Shown here in pieces: positions 26,368 to 36,230 of a stretch of DNA of 64,000 nucleotides. The notes beneath the pieces are model-generated. The model searched no databases and was not told where the DNA came from. It was given only the letters and a program-made list of their open reading frames with translations. The position numbers and the translations under genes are program-made. The number at the start of each line of letters is the position of its first letter. Within the stretch, counting starts at the first letter, position 1. Origin of the DNA: Paenibacillus sp. MMS20-IR301 (GTDB taxonomy: Bacteria > Bacillota > Bacilli > Paenibacillales > Paenibacillaceae); NCBI RefSeq assembly GCF_032302195.1, contig NZ_CP135275.1:7213001-7277000 (forward strand). The letters are read 5' to 3'.

Positions 26368-27591
26368 TCAGGGACGGACCAGCGTCCCGTCTGCTTTGCG
26401 GTCCAGCGGATAGGGATGATAATAGGCTGATCGTTTCCAGCCGGAGTGCAGCAGCCCCTTCGCTTTCACTTCATCCAGCTCTATGCCGAGTCCCGGCTTT
26501 TCTGCGGGATACAGGTATCCGCCCGAGCGCCGGATATGCCCGGGGAAGGCTTCCAGCTCCTCTTCCCGGAAATGATTGATCTCCTGGATGCCGAAGTTCC
26601 AGGCAGCCAGGTCCAGGTGAACAGCTGCAGCCTGGTTCACGGGATCATTCTCGCCGCCTTCCTGCCAGGCCGTCCGCACGCCGAAGGCCTCACAGACAGC
26701 GGCGATCTTGCGGCAGGCGCTGATTCCTCCCGCCTTAGACACTCTCACGCGCAGGAAATCTATCAGCCGCTCCTGAACCAGCGGCAGCCATTCCTGCGGG
26801 TTCGTGAACAGCTCGCCGACAGCCTGCGGTGTTGAGCTCTGCGCGCGCAGCTGGCGGTACCAGCCAAGCTGCTCAGGCGGCAGGGCATCCTCAAGATAGA
26901 ACAGGGAATACGGCTCCAGCAATTTGGACAGCTGGATTGCGGCAATCGGCGACAGATGCTCATGCACATCATGCGTCAAGCCGACCGTACTGCCGAATTC
27001 GGCGCGGAGCTGCTCGAACATGTCAGGTACAGCCTGGAGATAGGCCTGCTCATCGAAGGCCCGCCCTTGAATCCAGGACGGCTCGGGCAGGCGGGTCTGC
27101 CCGCCGGGCACGAAGCCGCCCCCGCCGTAGCCGCCGAGCTGGCAGCGGATGACCGGGTAGCCTTCTGCCAGATAACGGTGAACCTCCTCCTTCAGTTCGG
27201 AGACGGTATGGCCGGAGGCATGCCCGTAGCAGGGAACGGCGGATCTGACCGCTCCCCCGAGCAGACGGTATACCGGCAGGCCCGCTTCCTTGCCGAGAAT
27301 ATCCCACAGGGCCATGTCGATGCCGCTGATGGCCGTCTGTGTAACCGAGCCGTTCCGCCAGTAGGCGCTGTGCTGCATGGTCTGCCACAGCTCCTCGATA
27401 TAGGCGGTATCCCGGCCGGTCAGCAGCGGGGCGAACAGCTGCTCAATAACCTGCACGACCGCTTCCGGGTTATAGAGATCAGAAGCGGAGCCAAGGCCGT
27501 ACAGCCCGTCGCAGTCAGTAAGGATCTGGACAATGGTCCAGCTTCCGTCCGCCCTTGTGCGGATACAGCGGATGGCTTTGATGATGGCCAT
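26368..27591 (-). CDS. Mannonate-dehydratase-like enolase superfamily protein (ManD/RspA type)
   Basis: 407 residues with the capping N-terminus and TIM barrel of the mandelate-racemase group. The metal and catalytic residues follow the ManD pattern: THDVHEHLSP, LEDALPPEQ, GELFTNPQEW and WQEGGENDPVN. The conserved tail (PYPLDRKADGTLVRP) is typical of RspA/ManD proteins. Family members dehydrate D-mannonate or D-gluconate, though many are weak or of unknown substrate. It begins 5 bases after the alpha-mannosidase gene, with AAGGGAGGT inside that gene's end. Confidence 0.82.
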   Translation of the reverse strand: MAIIKAIRCIRTRADGSWTIVQILTDCDGLYGLGSASDLYNPEAVVQVIEQLFAPLLTGRDTAYIEELWQTMQHSAYWRNGSVTQTAISGIDMALWDILGKEAGLPVYRLLGGAVRSAVPCYGHASGHTVSELKEEVHRYLAEGYPVIRCQLGGYGGGGFVPGGQTRLPEPSWIQGRAFDEQAYLQAVPDMFEQLRAEFGSTVGLTHDVHEHLSPIAAIQLSKLLEPYSLFYLEDALPPEQLGWYRQLRAQSSTPQAVGELFTNPQEWLPLVQERLIDFLRVRVSKAGGISACRKIAAVCEAFGVRTAWQEGGENDPVNQAAAVHLDLAAWNFGIQEINHFREEELEAFPGHIRRSGGYLYPAEKPGLGIELDEVKAKGLLHSGWKRSAYYHPYPLDRKADGTLVRP

Positions 27592-27596
27592 GAGGA

Positions 27597-30407
27597 TTAC
27601 CTCCCTTCCTGCCGGAGAGTGCCGGGAAACCCTACGGTAACGATCTTGAAGCCCTGGACAGCAAGGGCAGAGTCTATAGGAGTCCCCCCGGCCTCTCCCA
27701 GAATCGTAGTCTCATATGCTGCTGCCGAGTCCAGCTTGAGCTGCGTATCCGCTGCCGAGAGATTGTACCAGCGGGCGACGGCATCCCCGCTGTGCTCGGC
27801 AATGGTGAGGCTGGAGAAGGCCAGGCGCTCACCCGACCATGGCAGCCATCCGGCCTCCGGCGGGAGCTCTCCCTCATGCAGCGTTGCAGCACAGGTGAGG
27901 GCCGGGACCGGGAATGCGTAAGCATCCCGGTAGGCTGCATAGCGTTCAGCCGCTCCGCCGTGTGGAATGATCATCCATTCAGCTTCACAAGGGCCAAGAC
28001 ACTGGGCCTCAGGTGTCGGGAACACGCCCCAGTCCCCCAGCTCGCCCACGGAACGCAGCAGCGTTACAGCCATTGTCCCCTGTCCGTCCTGCAGCACTTC
28101 ATATTCATTGAGCCCTTTGCCGGCGATCACCAGCCCCCGGTCCGGACCATGTACATCGACGAATGTCTGCATGTGGTGGCAGTAGCTGGGATTCTTCCAC
28201 TCCGGTGCCGGAACGCTCTGACGCTCAGCCACCTCAAAGACCGAATCGGCATAATGCGTGTCCGCTGCAATACCGGCGGGGAAGAGCACACGCAGCCGGT
28301 GGTCACGGGCCTGATTATGGAAGGAAGCAGACACCTTCACTCCCCGGCCTGAACGCTCCAGGCTGACCCGGGTTACGATCCGCAGCGGTACGGTGCCGGC
28401 AGAGCGTCCCGCCTGGCGCTCATTAAAGAGCACCATGGTCCGTATCTCTTCGGCCAGCCGTTCGTCTGCCGCAGCCGGAATCTCGAGCTGATGCACAATC
28501 TCCAGGGTGGCCCGCCATGGCGTATCCTCGGCCAGGGTGATCTCGGCCGGAAGTCCTGCGGTTGTGACTGGGATATCGCCAAGCGGCTGGTAATAAATAT
28601 ATTCATTCCCTATATCTCCGGTATCCTCATAGACTCCCAGGCCTGTATACGTCCCGCCGGTCTTCTTGTCGAGGAGGTTCAGGCTTCCATCCGGCTGCAC
28701 GGTTACCCGCAGCAGGGCGTTCTCCAGTGTATTGGCGGCTGCCGCCAGGGAGCGGCGGCTGTCTTCACCGGCATCCCCAACGGCATGACTTTCCGGCAGC
28801 TCTCCCTCTGCAGCAGCCGCAATTTGGGCTGTTGCAGTACCGTCGCCGGACGCGCTGCCGTCAGAGGGAATCCAGGCGAAGGAACGGTAGCCCATTCCGG
28901 GCAAATCCTCCGCCTCAAATGTAATCCGTAGTGCCCGTGCCATATACGGCTGTCTGAACCTGTCGTCCGGCAGATCGTAGCCGAAGCGCACTCCGAGATC
29001 GGTGATTCCGGCGGCGAGCTTCATGCCGCAGGCATCGATCAGCATGCCTGCGGCATGAGAGCGCTGCTCCACCCCGGCGGCGATTTCCGCCGGATTCTCA
29101 CTCTGCTTGAAGTAGCGGCGGCTCCACTCCAGCTCGAGGGTTACCACCCGCGATTCCCTGTAGCCGCTGGTATTATAAACCGTGAACGGTACAGCATCAG
29201 CCCCGTAGGCGGAGAAGACGGAGGTATCGATGCGCGAGCTGATGAACTCCGCACTGCTCCGGGCAAGCTGCCGGCCGACCTCCATGCTCTTGGCGAACCG
29301 GGTGTCCATTTCCCGGTACACCTCGTCTACGCTGCAGCCGCAGATGCTGTCATGCGGGTGATTCTGCATCAGGGTCTTCCAGGCATAGCGGAAGAGGGCA
29401 TGCGGGTACGGAGAGCCCAGCGTATGGGCGAGGGCCGCCAGCGGTTCAGCGGTCTTCTCCAGCAGTGTCTGCGCCTGCTGGTTCAGCTGCTTGATCCATA
29501 CGCGCGCCGAAGCGGTGTTGACGAGCGAATACCAGCCGTCCGTGCGCTGGCCGCGTAATTCACCGCGGATGCGGGTCAGCTTCTCCGGCAGCTCCGCGCG
29601 CAGGCTGCGGATATAGGTATCATAGTCCGAGTGCAGGAACTCGGTCTCCGGATACAGCTCCCGGGCGGTGCGGAGCGCAGCGGACAGATTCTGCTGGACG
29701 GGCTGATGGTCACAGCCGTTCAGCAGCAGCAGATGCGGAGTGGAGGCGTAGCGTGCAGCCTGCTCCAGCTTCTGGTCCCAGTAGATCCTGGCTTCCGCAG
29801 GCTCCACAGGAATTTCCATGCCGTTGTTGTACCAGTTGGCGAAAAGGATGCCAAGCACTTCGGAGCCGTCCGGCGCTTCCCAGATGAGCTCCGAGAAGGG
29901 GGACTCGAGCTGGCCGCTGTCTCCGACCTGGTTATTGAACCCGGTCGCCTTCACGCCCCGGCCGAATACGGCAGTGCTGATTCCGGCCTGGCGTAGAATC
30001 TGGGCCGCCTGCCCCATATTGCCGAAGGAATCGGGAAAGTAGCCGAGCCTCGATACCGTACCGATCTCCTCAGCATCACGCAGGCCGATCTGGAGATTGC
30101 GGATATTGGCCTCGCTGCTGGTCAGGAATTCATCCTGCAGCACATACCAGGGGCCGGCAGCCAGCTTGCCTTCGCGGCTCAGCTGCTGCAGCAATTCTTT
30201 TTGCTCAGGGTGAACCTGCAGATAATCCTCAAAGACGATCGTCTGCCCATCCAGATAGAAGCTGCGGAAATCGGGATCACGCCCGAAGGTATCCAGTAGT
30301 GTGTTCATCGTTTCAATCAGCCGGACATGATGGGCTTCATAAGGCATATACCATTCCCGGTCCCAATGCGTGTGGGAAATAACATGAACCGTTTGTTTCG
30401 CTGTCAT
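27597..30407 (-). CDS. Alpha-mannosidase, glycoside hydrolase family 38
   Basis: 936 residues. The N-terminal catalytic domain begins VHVISHTHWDREWY, where H and D bind zinc. YFPDSFGNMGQ contains the nucleophile aspartate, and HPHDSICGC gives further zinc and active-site residues. A middle three-helix bundle and a large C-terminal beta domain follow. There is no signal peptide, so it is cytoplasmic. It removes alpha-linked mannose from imported oligosaccharides and heads the minus-strand operon. The ribosome site is weak (AAGAGG), and the divergent spacer 30408-30622 shows no clear promoter. Confidence 0.92.
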   Translation of the reverse strand: MTAKQTVHVISHTHWDREWYMPYEAHHVRLIETMNTLLDTFGRDPDFRSFYLDGQTIVFEDYLQVHPEQKELLQQLSREGKLAAGPWYVLQDEFLTSSEANIRNLQIGLRDAEEIGTVSRLGYFPDSFGNMGQAAQILRQAGISTAVFGRGVKATGFNNQVGDSGQLESPFSELIWEAPDGSEVLGILFANWYNNGMEIPVEPAEARIYWDQKLEQAARYASTPHLLLLNGCDHQPVQQNLSAALRTARELYPETEFLHSDYDTYIRSLRAELPEKLTRIRGELRGQRTDGWYSLVNTASARVWIKQLNQQAQTLLEKTAEPLAALAHTLGSPYPHALFRYAWKTLMQNHPHDSICGCSVDEVYREMDTRFAKSMEVGRQLARSSAEFISSRIDTSVFSAYGADAVPFTVYNTSGYRESRVVTLELEWSRRYFKQSENPAEIAAGVEQRSHAAGMLIDACGMKLAAGITDLGVRFGYDLPDDRFRQPYMARALRITFEAEDLPGMGYRSFAWIPSDGSASGDGTATAQIAAAAEGELPESHAVGDAGEDSRRSLAAAANTLENALLRVTVQPDGSLNLLDKKTGGTYTGLGVYEDTGDIGNEYIYYQPLGDIPVTTAGLPAEITLAEDTPWRATLEIVHQLEIPAAADERLAEEIRTMVLFNERQAGRSAGTVPLRIVTRVSLERSGRGVKVSASFHNQARDHRLRVLFPAGIAADTHYADSVFEVAERQSVPAPEWKNPSYCHHMQTFVDVHGPDRGLVIAGKGLNEYEVLQDGQGTMAVTLLRSVGELGDWGVFPTPEAQCLGPCEAEWMIIPHGGAAERYAAYRDAYAFPVPALTCAATLHEGELPPEAGWLPWSGERLAFSSLTIAEHSGDAVARWYNLSAADTQLKLDSAAAYETTILGEAGGTPIDSALAVQGFKIVTVGFPGTLRQEGR

Positions 30408-30622
30408 GGAGGAGCCTCTTTTCCTTGGGTTGTCGGATATACATCCCTCATTGTAGAAAGGGCAGGGGAGACGGACAAGGAGACGATCGCAAACTTTAGC
30501 GGGGATTATTGGCCTATTGCTGCGGACCGCTTGTTCGCCCAGGCGGGTGGAGGCTAAAATAAGGGCAACGGCTTTTGCCTTATAACAAGAAGATTAAAGA
30601 ACGAAATATACATCAGGGGACG

Positions 30623-32266
30623 GTGGCGTATTTGCTGGCACTTATAGTAGATGATGAACTGGAGATCAGGGAGGGGCTGCGCTCTGGTTTTCCCTGGTCT
30701 GACTATGGAATTGAAAGCGTTTTAACGGCTGATGACGGCGATACGGCACTCGAGCTGGCACTGGCCCGTAGACCTGATCTGATTGTGACTGATATCCGCA
30801 TGAAGCGTATGTCGGGGCTTGAGCTGATCGGGGCGCTTGCCAGAGAACAGCCGGACGGCTGGAAGGCCATTGTCATCAGCGGCTACGACGATTTCGATAT
30901 GGTCCGCCAGGCGATGAAGCTCGGGGCGATGGATTATATCCTGAAGCCGATTAACACAGCGGAGCTGGGAGAAGTGCTGGGACGCGGCATTTCCCGGCTG
31001 GAGCAGGAGCGGACCGACCGGAAGAACCGGCAGCTGCTCAATGATCAGGTCGACAGCGCATTGCCCAAAATCCGCGGTGAGCTGCTGCGCGAAATTCTGG
31101 AGCATGATTACGATCCCTACCGGGAGACCCGGCTTCTCCACCGGCTGCGGACGCTTCAGGCTGACTGGATTGCCTGCGGTCCTTCTGTGGTCCTGCTGCT
31201 TGAGGCCGACGATCTGAAGGCGGTGGAGAACCGCGAGGGGCTCCGCCGGGAGAAGGAGCTGATTCTGTTCGGCATCGGCAATGTAGTGAAGCAGACGCTG
31301 GAGGAGGATTATCCTGAGCCCTTCATCCTGTATGAGGATTCGAAGCAGCGCTGGGTGGCTGTGCTGAGAACCGCCAAGGGGGAAGGCACAGAACGGATCG
31401 AGGAGCTGGGCAATCTCTGTATTGAGCGCATCCGTGACTTTGTGAAGGTGAACGCCAGCGCTGCGCTGTGCACGGTTCCGGGTACGATGTCCGAGCTGCA
31501 TGCCCGGTATGCCGAGGCGGAGGAGATTCTGGAGCAGAAAGCGGTGTACGGGGGGCAGCGCCTTCTGACCAGCCGCGGCTGGGAGCTGGAGACGGAGCTG
31601 GACAATCCGCCGATCACGAACCCCGATGAAGTGCTGGACCTTATCCGTTACGGCAGCGAGGCTGACATCCGGGCGGCAATGAACCGTTTCTACGAATTGG
31701 TCCAATCCTGGTCCCTCGGCCAGATCAAAGATATCCAGCAGCATATTTTCGAGTGGCTGCTCGGCATCTTCAAGAAGGCAGCCCAACTGGGCTGGAGTGA
31801 GCAGGGCTGGCAGCGTAATCCGATGATTCTCTGGGACCGGCTGGAGCGCTATGACACCCTGGAATCGCTGCGCGGCCAGGCGGAGCTCTGCCTGCTGGAG
31901 ATGGCGCGCGATTTTGCCGAGCTGGCTGCATCCCCCGGACAAATCATTCAGGAGGCGGAGCGGTACATCCTGCAGCACTATGCGGATAATCTTACCCTGC
32001 AAAGCGTGGCAGCGGAGGTGCATGTAACTCCGGTCTGGCTCAGCAAGCTGTTCAAGAAGGAGAAGCACCAGACCTTTCTGGAATATCTGACTGAAGTGCG
32101 GATGAACAACGCCAAGAAGATGCTCGGCGAAGTGAAATATAAGATCTACCAGATTTCCTCGCTCGTGGGCTATAAGGACCCTGTTCATTTTACCAAGCTG
32201 TTCAAAAAACAGGCGGGCTGTACCCCGAAGGAATTCCGCAAGCTGCAGGGTATCGCAGATGAGTAA
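30623..32266 (+). CDS. YesN-type response regulator with AraC output domain
   Basis: About 547 residues. Receiver domain: acidic pair in LIVDDELEIREGL, phospho-acceptor aspartate in LIVTDIRMKRMSG, VISGYDDFD and the lysine in YILKPI. A long linker follows, then two AraC helix-turn-helices at the C-terminus (QSVAAEVHVTPVWLSKLFK, IYQISSLVGYKDPVHFTKLFK). The start is uncertain: GTG 30623 and TTG 30632 both follow AGGGG, with non-ideal spacing; the frame is open back to 30575. It is coupled to the kinase gene (ATGAGTAA overlap) and probably activates the importer and SLH protein downstream. Confidence 0.88.
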   Translation: MAYLLALIVDDELEIREGLRSGFPWSDYGIESVLTADDGDTALELALARRPDLIVTDIRMKRMSGLELIGALAREQPDGWKAIVISGYDDFDMVRQAMKLGAMDYILKPINTAELGEVLGRGISRLEQERTDRKNRQLLNDQVDSALPKIRGELLREILEHDYDPYRETRLLHRLRTLQADWIACGPSVVLLLEADDLKAVENREGLRREKELILFGIGNVVKQTLEEDYPEPFILYEDSKQRWVAVLRTAKGEGTERIEELGNLCIERIRDFVKVNASAALCTVPGTMSELHARYAEAEEILEQKAVYGGQRLLTSRGWELETELDNPPITNPDEVLDLIRYGSEADIRAAMNRFYELVQSWSLGQIKDIQQHIFEWLLGIFKKAAQLGWSEQGWQRNPMILWDRLERYDTLESLRGQAELCLLEMARDFAELAASPGQIIQEAERYILQHYADNLTLQSVAAEVHVTPVWLSKLFKKEKHQTFLEYLTEVRMNNAKKMLGEVKYKIYQISSLVGYKDPVHFTKLFKKQAGCTPKEFRKLQGIADE

Positions 32267-34070
32267 GGTACGGATCACGCTGGGCTCGCTGCGCAATAAG
32301 ATCATTCTGATTTTTTTTGCCATCCTGATCGTGCCGTTTCTCCTGTTCGCCTATTACACTCATGTCAAAGCGATCGAAGGGATCTCCAACGCCAATACCT
32401 CCGCCTCCCACAGCTTTCTGATCCAGGCGCGCAAGAGCTTCGAGGTCTACCTGTCGCAGCTGAACAGCCAAATGAACGACTTGATCGGCAATAAGCAGCT
32501 GCAGGAGCTGCTGAAGACGGCACCGGCAGGCTGGGAGGAGGAAGAGCAGTTCACGGTCAATATGCTGACGCTGCTTAACAATCAGGCCCCTGCAATCGAT
32601 GCGTTCCGGGTCCATGTCTATCCCGTTGATCCAGCCGGCTATACAGACTACATGAACACCATCGGAGAACCTGATCTTGCGCTCCGGGAGGAATGGTTCC
32701 GCGAGGCCCGGGCTTCGATCAGCCCGGCCTGGCATCTGTCGATGCCGAGCAGCGGCCGTTATGCCAAACCGCTTCTGACCTATACCAAGCGGTTCACGGG
32801 CCTGTACGACCGTCATCCGCGGGGGATTATTGCTGCAGATGTATCAGAGGATCAGCTTGCGCGTTATATCTCCCCGTCGGGGAATATCGCCGGGCAGAAG
32901 CTGCTGCTCTTGAACGGGGACGGGAGCGTCCTGTACGATTCCTCTGCCAATGAATGGACGGGACGGCCTGAAATGGCGGGCCGTTTCCACAATCTGACGA
33001 GCCGCCCGGAGCTTTCACAGACAATAGTAATCGGAGGGCAGAAATACCTGGCCTCCAGCCTGAAGCTGGACAGCCGGCCCTGGTATCTGGTCAGCCTGTC
33101 ACCGCTAAGCGAATTAACCGGAACGATCGACGAGATCAACAGGGTGATGCTGATCTTTCTGGTGCTCTATCTGCTCTGCAGCCTGGGTGTGGTCATCTAC
33201 TTCACGGTTCATTTCACCCAGCCGGTCCTCCGGCTTGTAAAGCTAATGCGCAAGGCGGAGAAGGGGGATTTCCGCAACTACTCTGTGTGGTCGAAGCGCA
33301 ATGACGAGGTCGGCTGGCTGTACCGCGGCTTTGCCAGTCTGACGAGCCAGATTGAAACCTTGATTGAAGAGGCTTCGCGTTCGGAATGGAAGAAGAAGGA
33401 GCTGGAATTTCAGGTGCTGAGCCACCAGATTAATCCCCATTTCCTGTACAACACGCTGGAATCGATCCGCTGGAAGGCGGAGACCCACGGCCGCAGCGAT
33501 ATCAGCGAGATGGTCGCGGCGCTTGGCAACCTGCTGCGGCTCAGCCTGAACCAGGGCAAGGAGATTACCACCCTGCGGCGTGAAATCGAGCAGCTTCAGG
33601 CCTATGTGCAGATTGAACAGGCCCGGATGGGCCAGACTATCCGCATATTGTATGCCATTGACCCCGAACTGCTCCCGCTGCCGTTCATGCGCCTGCTGCT
33701 GCAGCCGCTTGTGGAGAATGCGATCCAGCACAGCATCCGTGACAATTTCGAGCAGGGCAAGATTCTTGTGTCCGCCCGGAGCGAGAAGGAGGATATCGTC
33801 ATAGACATTATCGACAACGGCAAGGGAATCCCGCCGGAGATTCTGGATAAGCTGAACCGGGATATCCGGGAGGAATCCGGCCAGTCCACCGGCAGCAAAG
33901 GGGTAGGCCTCAGGAATGTCAACGAACGCCTGCGGCTGTATTTCGGGGATGCCTACCGGCTGCAGATTGAATCCGGCCCTGCCTACGGCACGAAGATCGC
34001 GCTGCGCCATCCGGTTATGAAGCAGGAGGAACCCGGCCCTGAACCTAAGGATGCGGCTGCAGGCGGGTAA
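32259..34070 (+). CDS. YesM-type sensor histidine kinase
   Basis: 603 residues: a membrane helix (about 15-35), an extracytoplasmic sensor domain (about 36-285), a second helix, HAMP, then a His_kinase domain with the phospho-acceptor in SHQINPHFLYNTLESIR. The ATP-binding region has LLLQPLVENAIQHS, DNGKGIPPE and GVGLRNVNERL. The ATG overlaps the end of the regulator gene. It probably senses a cell-wall-derived or plant-derived sugar and phosphorylates the YesN-type regulator. Confidence 0.9.
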   Translation: MSKVRITLGSLRNKIILIFFAILIVPFLLFAYYTHVKAIEGISNANTSASHSFLIQARKSFEVYLSQLNSQMNDLIGNKQLQELLKTAPAGWEEEEQFTVNMLTLLNNQAPAIDAFRVHVYPVDPAGYTDYMNTIGEPDLALREEWFREARASISPAWHLSMPSSGRYAKPLLTYTKRFTGLYDRHPRGIIAADVSEDQLARYISPSGNIAGQKLLLLNGDGSVLYDSSANEWTGRPEMAGRFHNLTSRPELSQTIVIGGQKYLASSLKLDSRPWYLVSLSPLSELTGTIDEINRVMLIFLVLYLLCSLGVVIYFTVHFTQPVLRLVKLMRKAEKGDFRNYSVWSKRNDEVGWLYRGFASLTSQIETLIEEASRSEWKKKELEFQVLSHQINPHFLYNTLESIRWKAETHGRSDISEMVAALGNLLRLSLNQGKEITTLRREIEQLQAYVQIEQARMGQTIRILYAIDPELLPLPFMRLLLQPLVENAIQHSIRDNFEQGKILVSARSEKEDIVIDIIDNGKGIPPEILDKLNRDIREESGQSTGSKGVGLRNVNERLRLYFGDAYRLQIESGPAYGTKIALRHPVMKQEEPGPEPKDAAAGG

Positions 34071-34103
34071 GCCCGGGATGGTCCTCCGCACAGCTGTATC
34101 TGT

Positions 34104-34133
34104 ACTGCCGTCCGCCTGCCGGACGGCAGTTTG
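34104..34133 (+). terminator. Hairpin between the kinase and importer genes
   Basis: ACTGCCGTCCG pairs perfectly with CGGACGGCAGT around CCTGC, followed by TTGCC. The T-run is weak, so it may only attenuate read-through into the transporter genes. Confidence 0.5.
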
Positions 34134-34269
34134 CCGTATACGGGACCAGGCGGAGGCTCTTTGGGCAGAAGCCAATTTTAGACGGGGAAAGAACAAGATC
34201 GGCTCATGGTGCTTCCCCTGGAAGCGGCGGTATCATTAAAGCATCACCTAAACAGAAAGGTACATGCTA

Positions 34270-35247
34270 ATGAAAACAATAACAGCGACTTCACGCGGGC
34301 AGTCCAGCCGCATCTCTGTCCGCAGGAAATCAGGCGTGCTGAGGGATCTCTACAAGAACCGGTCCCTGCTGGCAATGTTTCTGCCGTTCGCGTTCCTGCT
34401 GCTGCTGTTCAACTACCTGCCGATGGCCGGGCTGGTCATTGCCTTCAAGGATTTTGATTTCAGCAAAGGGATCTTCGGCAGCTCATGGATGAGCCCGCTG
34501 CTCAGCAACTTTGAATACCTGTTCTCCTCCGATGCCGCTTTCCGGGCGATGCGCAATACGGTCCTACTCAATATTCTGTTTATTACAGTCGGACTAGTAT
34601 TCGAAGTGGGCTTCGCGCTGATCCTGAATGAGCTCCGCCACAAGCTGTTCAAAAGAGTCACGCAGTCGATCACCTTTCTGCCGTTCTTCATCTCCTGGAT
34701 CGTCGTCGGCGTATTCTCTTATAATCTGTTGAACTATGAGAGCGGATCCATCAACCGGCTGATAGAGTGGCTGGGCTTCTCCGGGATCGACTTCTACAGC
34801 AGCTCCGGACTGTGGCCGCTGATTCTGACGGTTGCTATCCGCTGGAAGGCTACAGGCTATGGAACCATTATTTATCTGGCTGCGCTGACCTCCATTGATC
34901 ATTCCTACTACGAGGCGGCGGCCATTGACGGTGCTTCCCGCTGGCAGCAGATCCGGCATATCAGCCTGCCGATGCTCCGGCCGACGGTCATTATCCTGAC
35001 GCTGCTTGCGGTAGGGCGGATCATGAATGCGGACTTCGGCATGTTCTACGCGATGGTCGGCGACGCTTCCCTGCTGTTCCCGACAACGGATGTTATCGAT
35101 ACCTTCGTGTACCGCAGTTTGCGCAAGACCGGTGATATCGGAATGGCCTCGGCTGCAGGGTTCCTGCAGTCAACGGTGGCCTTCGTGCTGGTGCTGAGCA
35201 GCAACTATGCCGCCCGCAAAATTGACAAGGATTCGGCCATTTTCTAA
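34270..35247 (+). CDS. Carbohydrate ABC importer permease, LplB type (second system)
   Basis: 325 residues, about six membrane segments, with the EAA loop SYYEAAAIDGASRWQQIR. ATG 34270 has AGAAAGG about nine bases upstream; ATG 34264 is two codons longer. It belongs to an operon with the LplC-type permease and a binding lipoprotein, but no ATPase. Confidence 0.87.
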   Translation: MKTITATSRGQSSRISVRRKSGVLRDLYKNRSLLAMFLPFAFLLLLFNYLPMAGLVIAFKDFDFSKGIFGSSWMSPLLSNFEYLFSSDAAFRAMRNTVLLNILFITVGLVFEVGFALILNELRHKLFKRVTQSITFLPFFISWIVVGVFSYNLLNYESGSINRLIEWLGFSGIDFYSSSGLWPLILTVAIRWKATGYGTIIYLAALTSIDHSYYEAAAIDGASRWQQIRHISLPMLRPTVIILTLLAVGRIMNADFGMFYAMVGDASLLFPTTDVIDTFVYRSLRKTGDIGMASAAGFLQSTVAFVLVLSSNYAARKIDKDSAIF

Positions 35248-35270
35248 TCTGCCAAGGAGGTTCTACCGGC

Positions 35271-36155
35271 ATGACAGCCAAAAAATTCTCAATCAGTCAG
35301 CTGATCCTCATGCTCATAGTAGCCTTGTTCAGCGTAACCTGCCTGTACCCGTTCATCATGGTCATCTCAGGCTCGCTCAGCAATGAGCAGGATATCGCCG
35401 CTTATGGCTACACCCTTTTGCCCAAACATGTCACCTTTGATTCCTACCGTATTCTGCTGCTGGGCTCTCACCGGATTGTGAATGCCTATGGGGTCAGCTT
35501 GCTTGTCACCAGCGTGGGCACAATTCTTTCGCTGCTGCTCACCGCAATGGCCGCCTATTCACTGTCAAGACGGTCTTTTAAGCTTCGCGGTGTGCTGTCA
35601 GTCTACGTCATTATCACGATGCTGTTTAACGGCGGGCTGGTGCCCTGGTACATCATTTGTGTGCGGTACCTGGATTTGAAGGATACGCTCTGGGCGCTGA
35701 TACTGCCTTCACTGGCCAATGCGTTCAATCTGTTCCTCATCCGCAATTTCATGCGCTCGATCCCTGAAGAAATTCATGAATCGGCCAAAATCGACGGTGC
35801 CGGCGAATTCCGCATCTTTTACCGGCTGATTGCCCCGCTGGCACTGCCTGTGCTCGCAACGGTGGGGCTGTTCATGGCCCTTGGCTATTGGAATGACTGG
35901 TTCCTCGGGCTGATGTTCGTCGACAAGCAGGAGCTTCAGCCGCTGCAGCTGCTGCTGCGCACCCTGATCTCTAACGTCGATTTTCTGCGGAATTCCGGCA
36001 ATGCAGCGGCGATGCAGCGGATTTCGGCACAGATTCCTTCGGAGTCTATGAAGATGGCCCTGACTGTCGTCACGATCGGCCCGATTGTTTTCCTGTATCC
36101 GTTCCTGCAGCGTTATTTCGTCAAAGGCCTGATTGTAGGCGCTGTCAAAGGCTGA
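35271..36155 (+). CDS. Carbohydrate ABC importer permease, LplC/YtcP type (second system)
   Basis: 294 residues and about six membrane segments, with the EAA loop IHESAKIDGAGEFRIF and the family C-terminus RYFVKGLIVGAVKG. AAGGAGG precedes the ATG. It partners the LplB-type permease 23 bases upstream. Confidence 0.88.
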   Translation: MTAKKFSISQLILMLIVALFSVTCLYPFIMVISGSLSNEQDIAAYGYTLLPKHVTFDSYRILLLGSHRIVNAYGVSLLVTSVGTILSLLLTAMAAYSLSRRSFKLRGVLSVYVIITMLFNGGLVPWYIICVRYLDLKDTLWALILPSLANAFNLFLIRNFMRSIPEEIHESAKIDGAGEFRIFYRLIAPLALPVLATVGLFMALGYWNDWFLGLMFVDKQELQPLQLLLRTLISNVDFLRNSGNAAAMQRISAQIPSESMKMALTVVTIGPIVFLYPFLQRYFVKGLIVGAVKG

Positions 36156-36230
36156 AGCACCCGTTCACCGGCTTTACCGGCTCCGGCCGTGAAAGGCATA
36201 TACATTAACGATCAAGGGGAGAGGTTCTAC

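Noticed and set aside
30711..30725. cre-like TTGAAAGCGTTTTAA inside the YesN gene
   Set aside because: One mismatch to consensus but about 90 bases inside coding sequence; intragenic cre sites exist, but nothing else supports it.
30722..32323. 533-codon minus-strand ORF opposite the YesN regulator
   Set aside because: The residue composition (rich in L, Q, R, H) is typical of antisense frames, and the plus-strand gene has clear receiver and AraC motifs.
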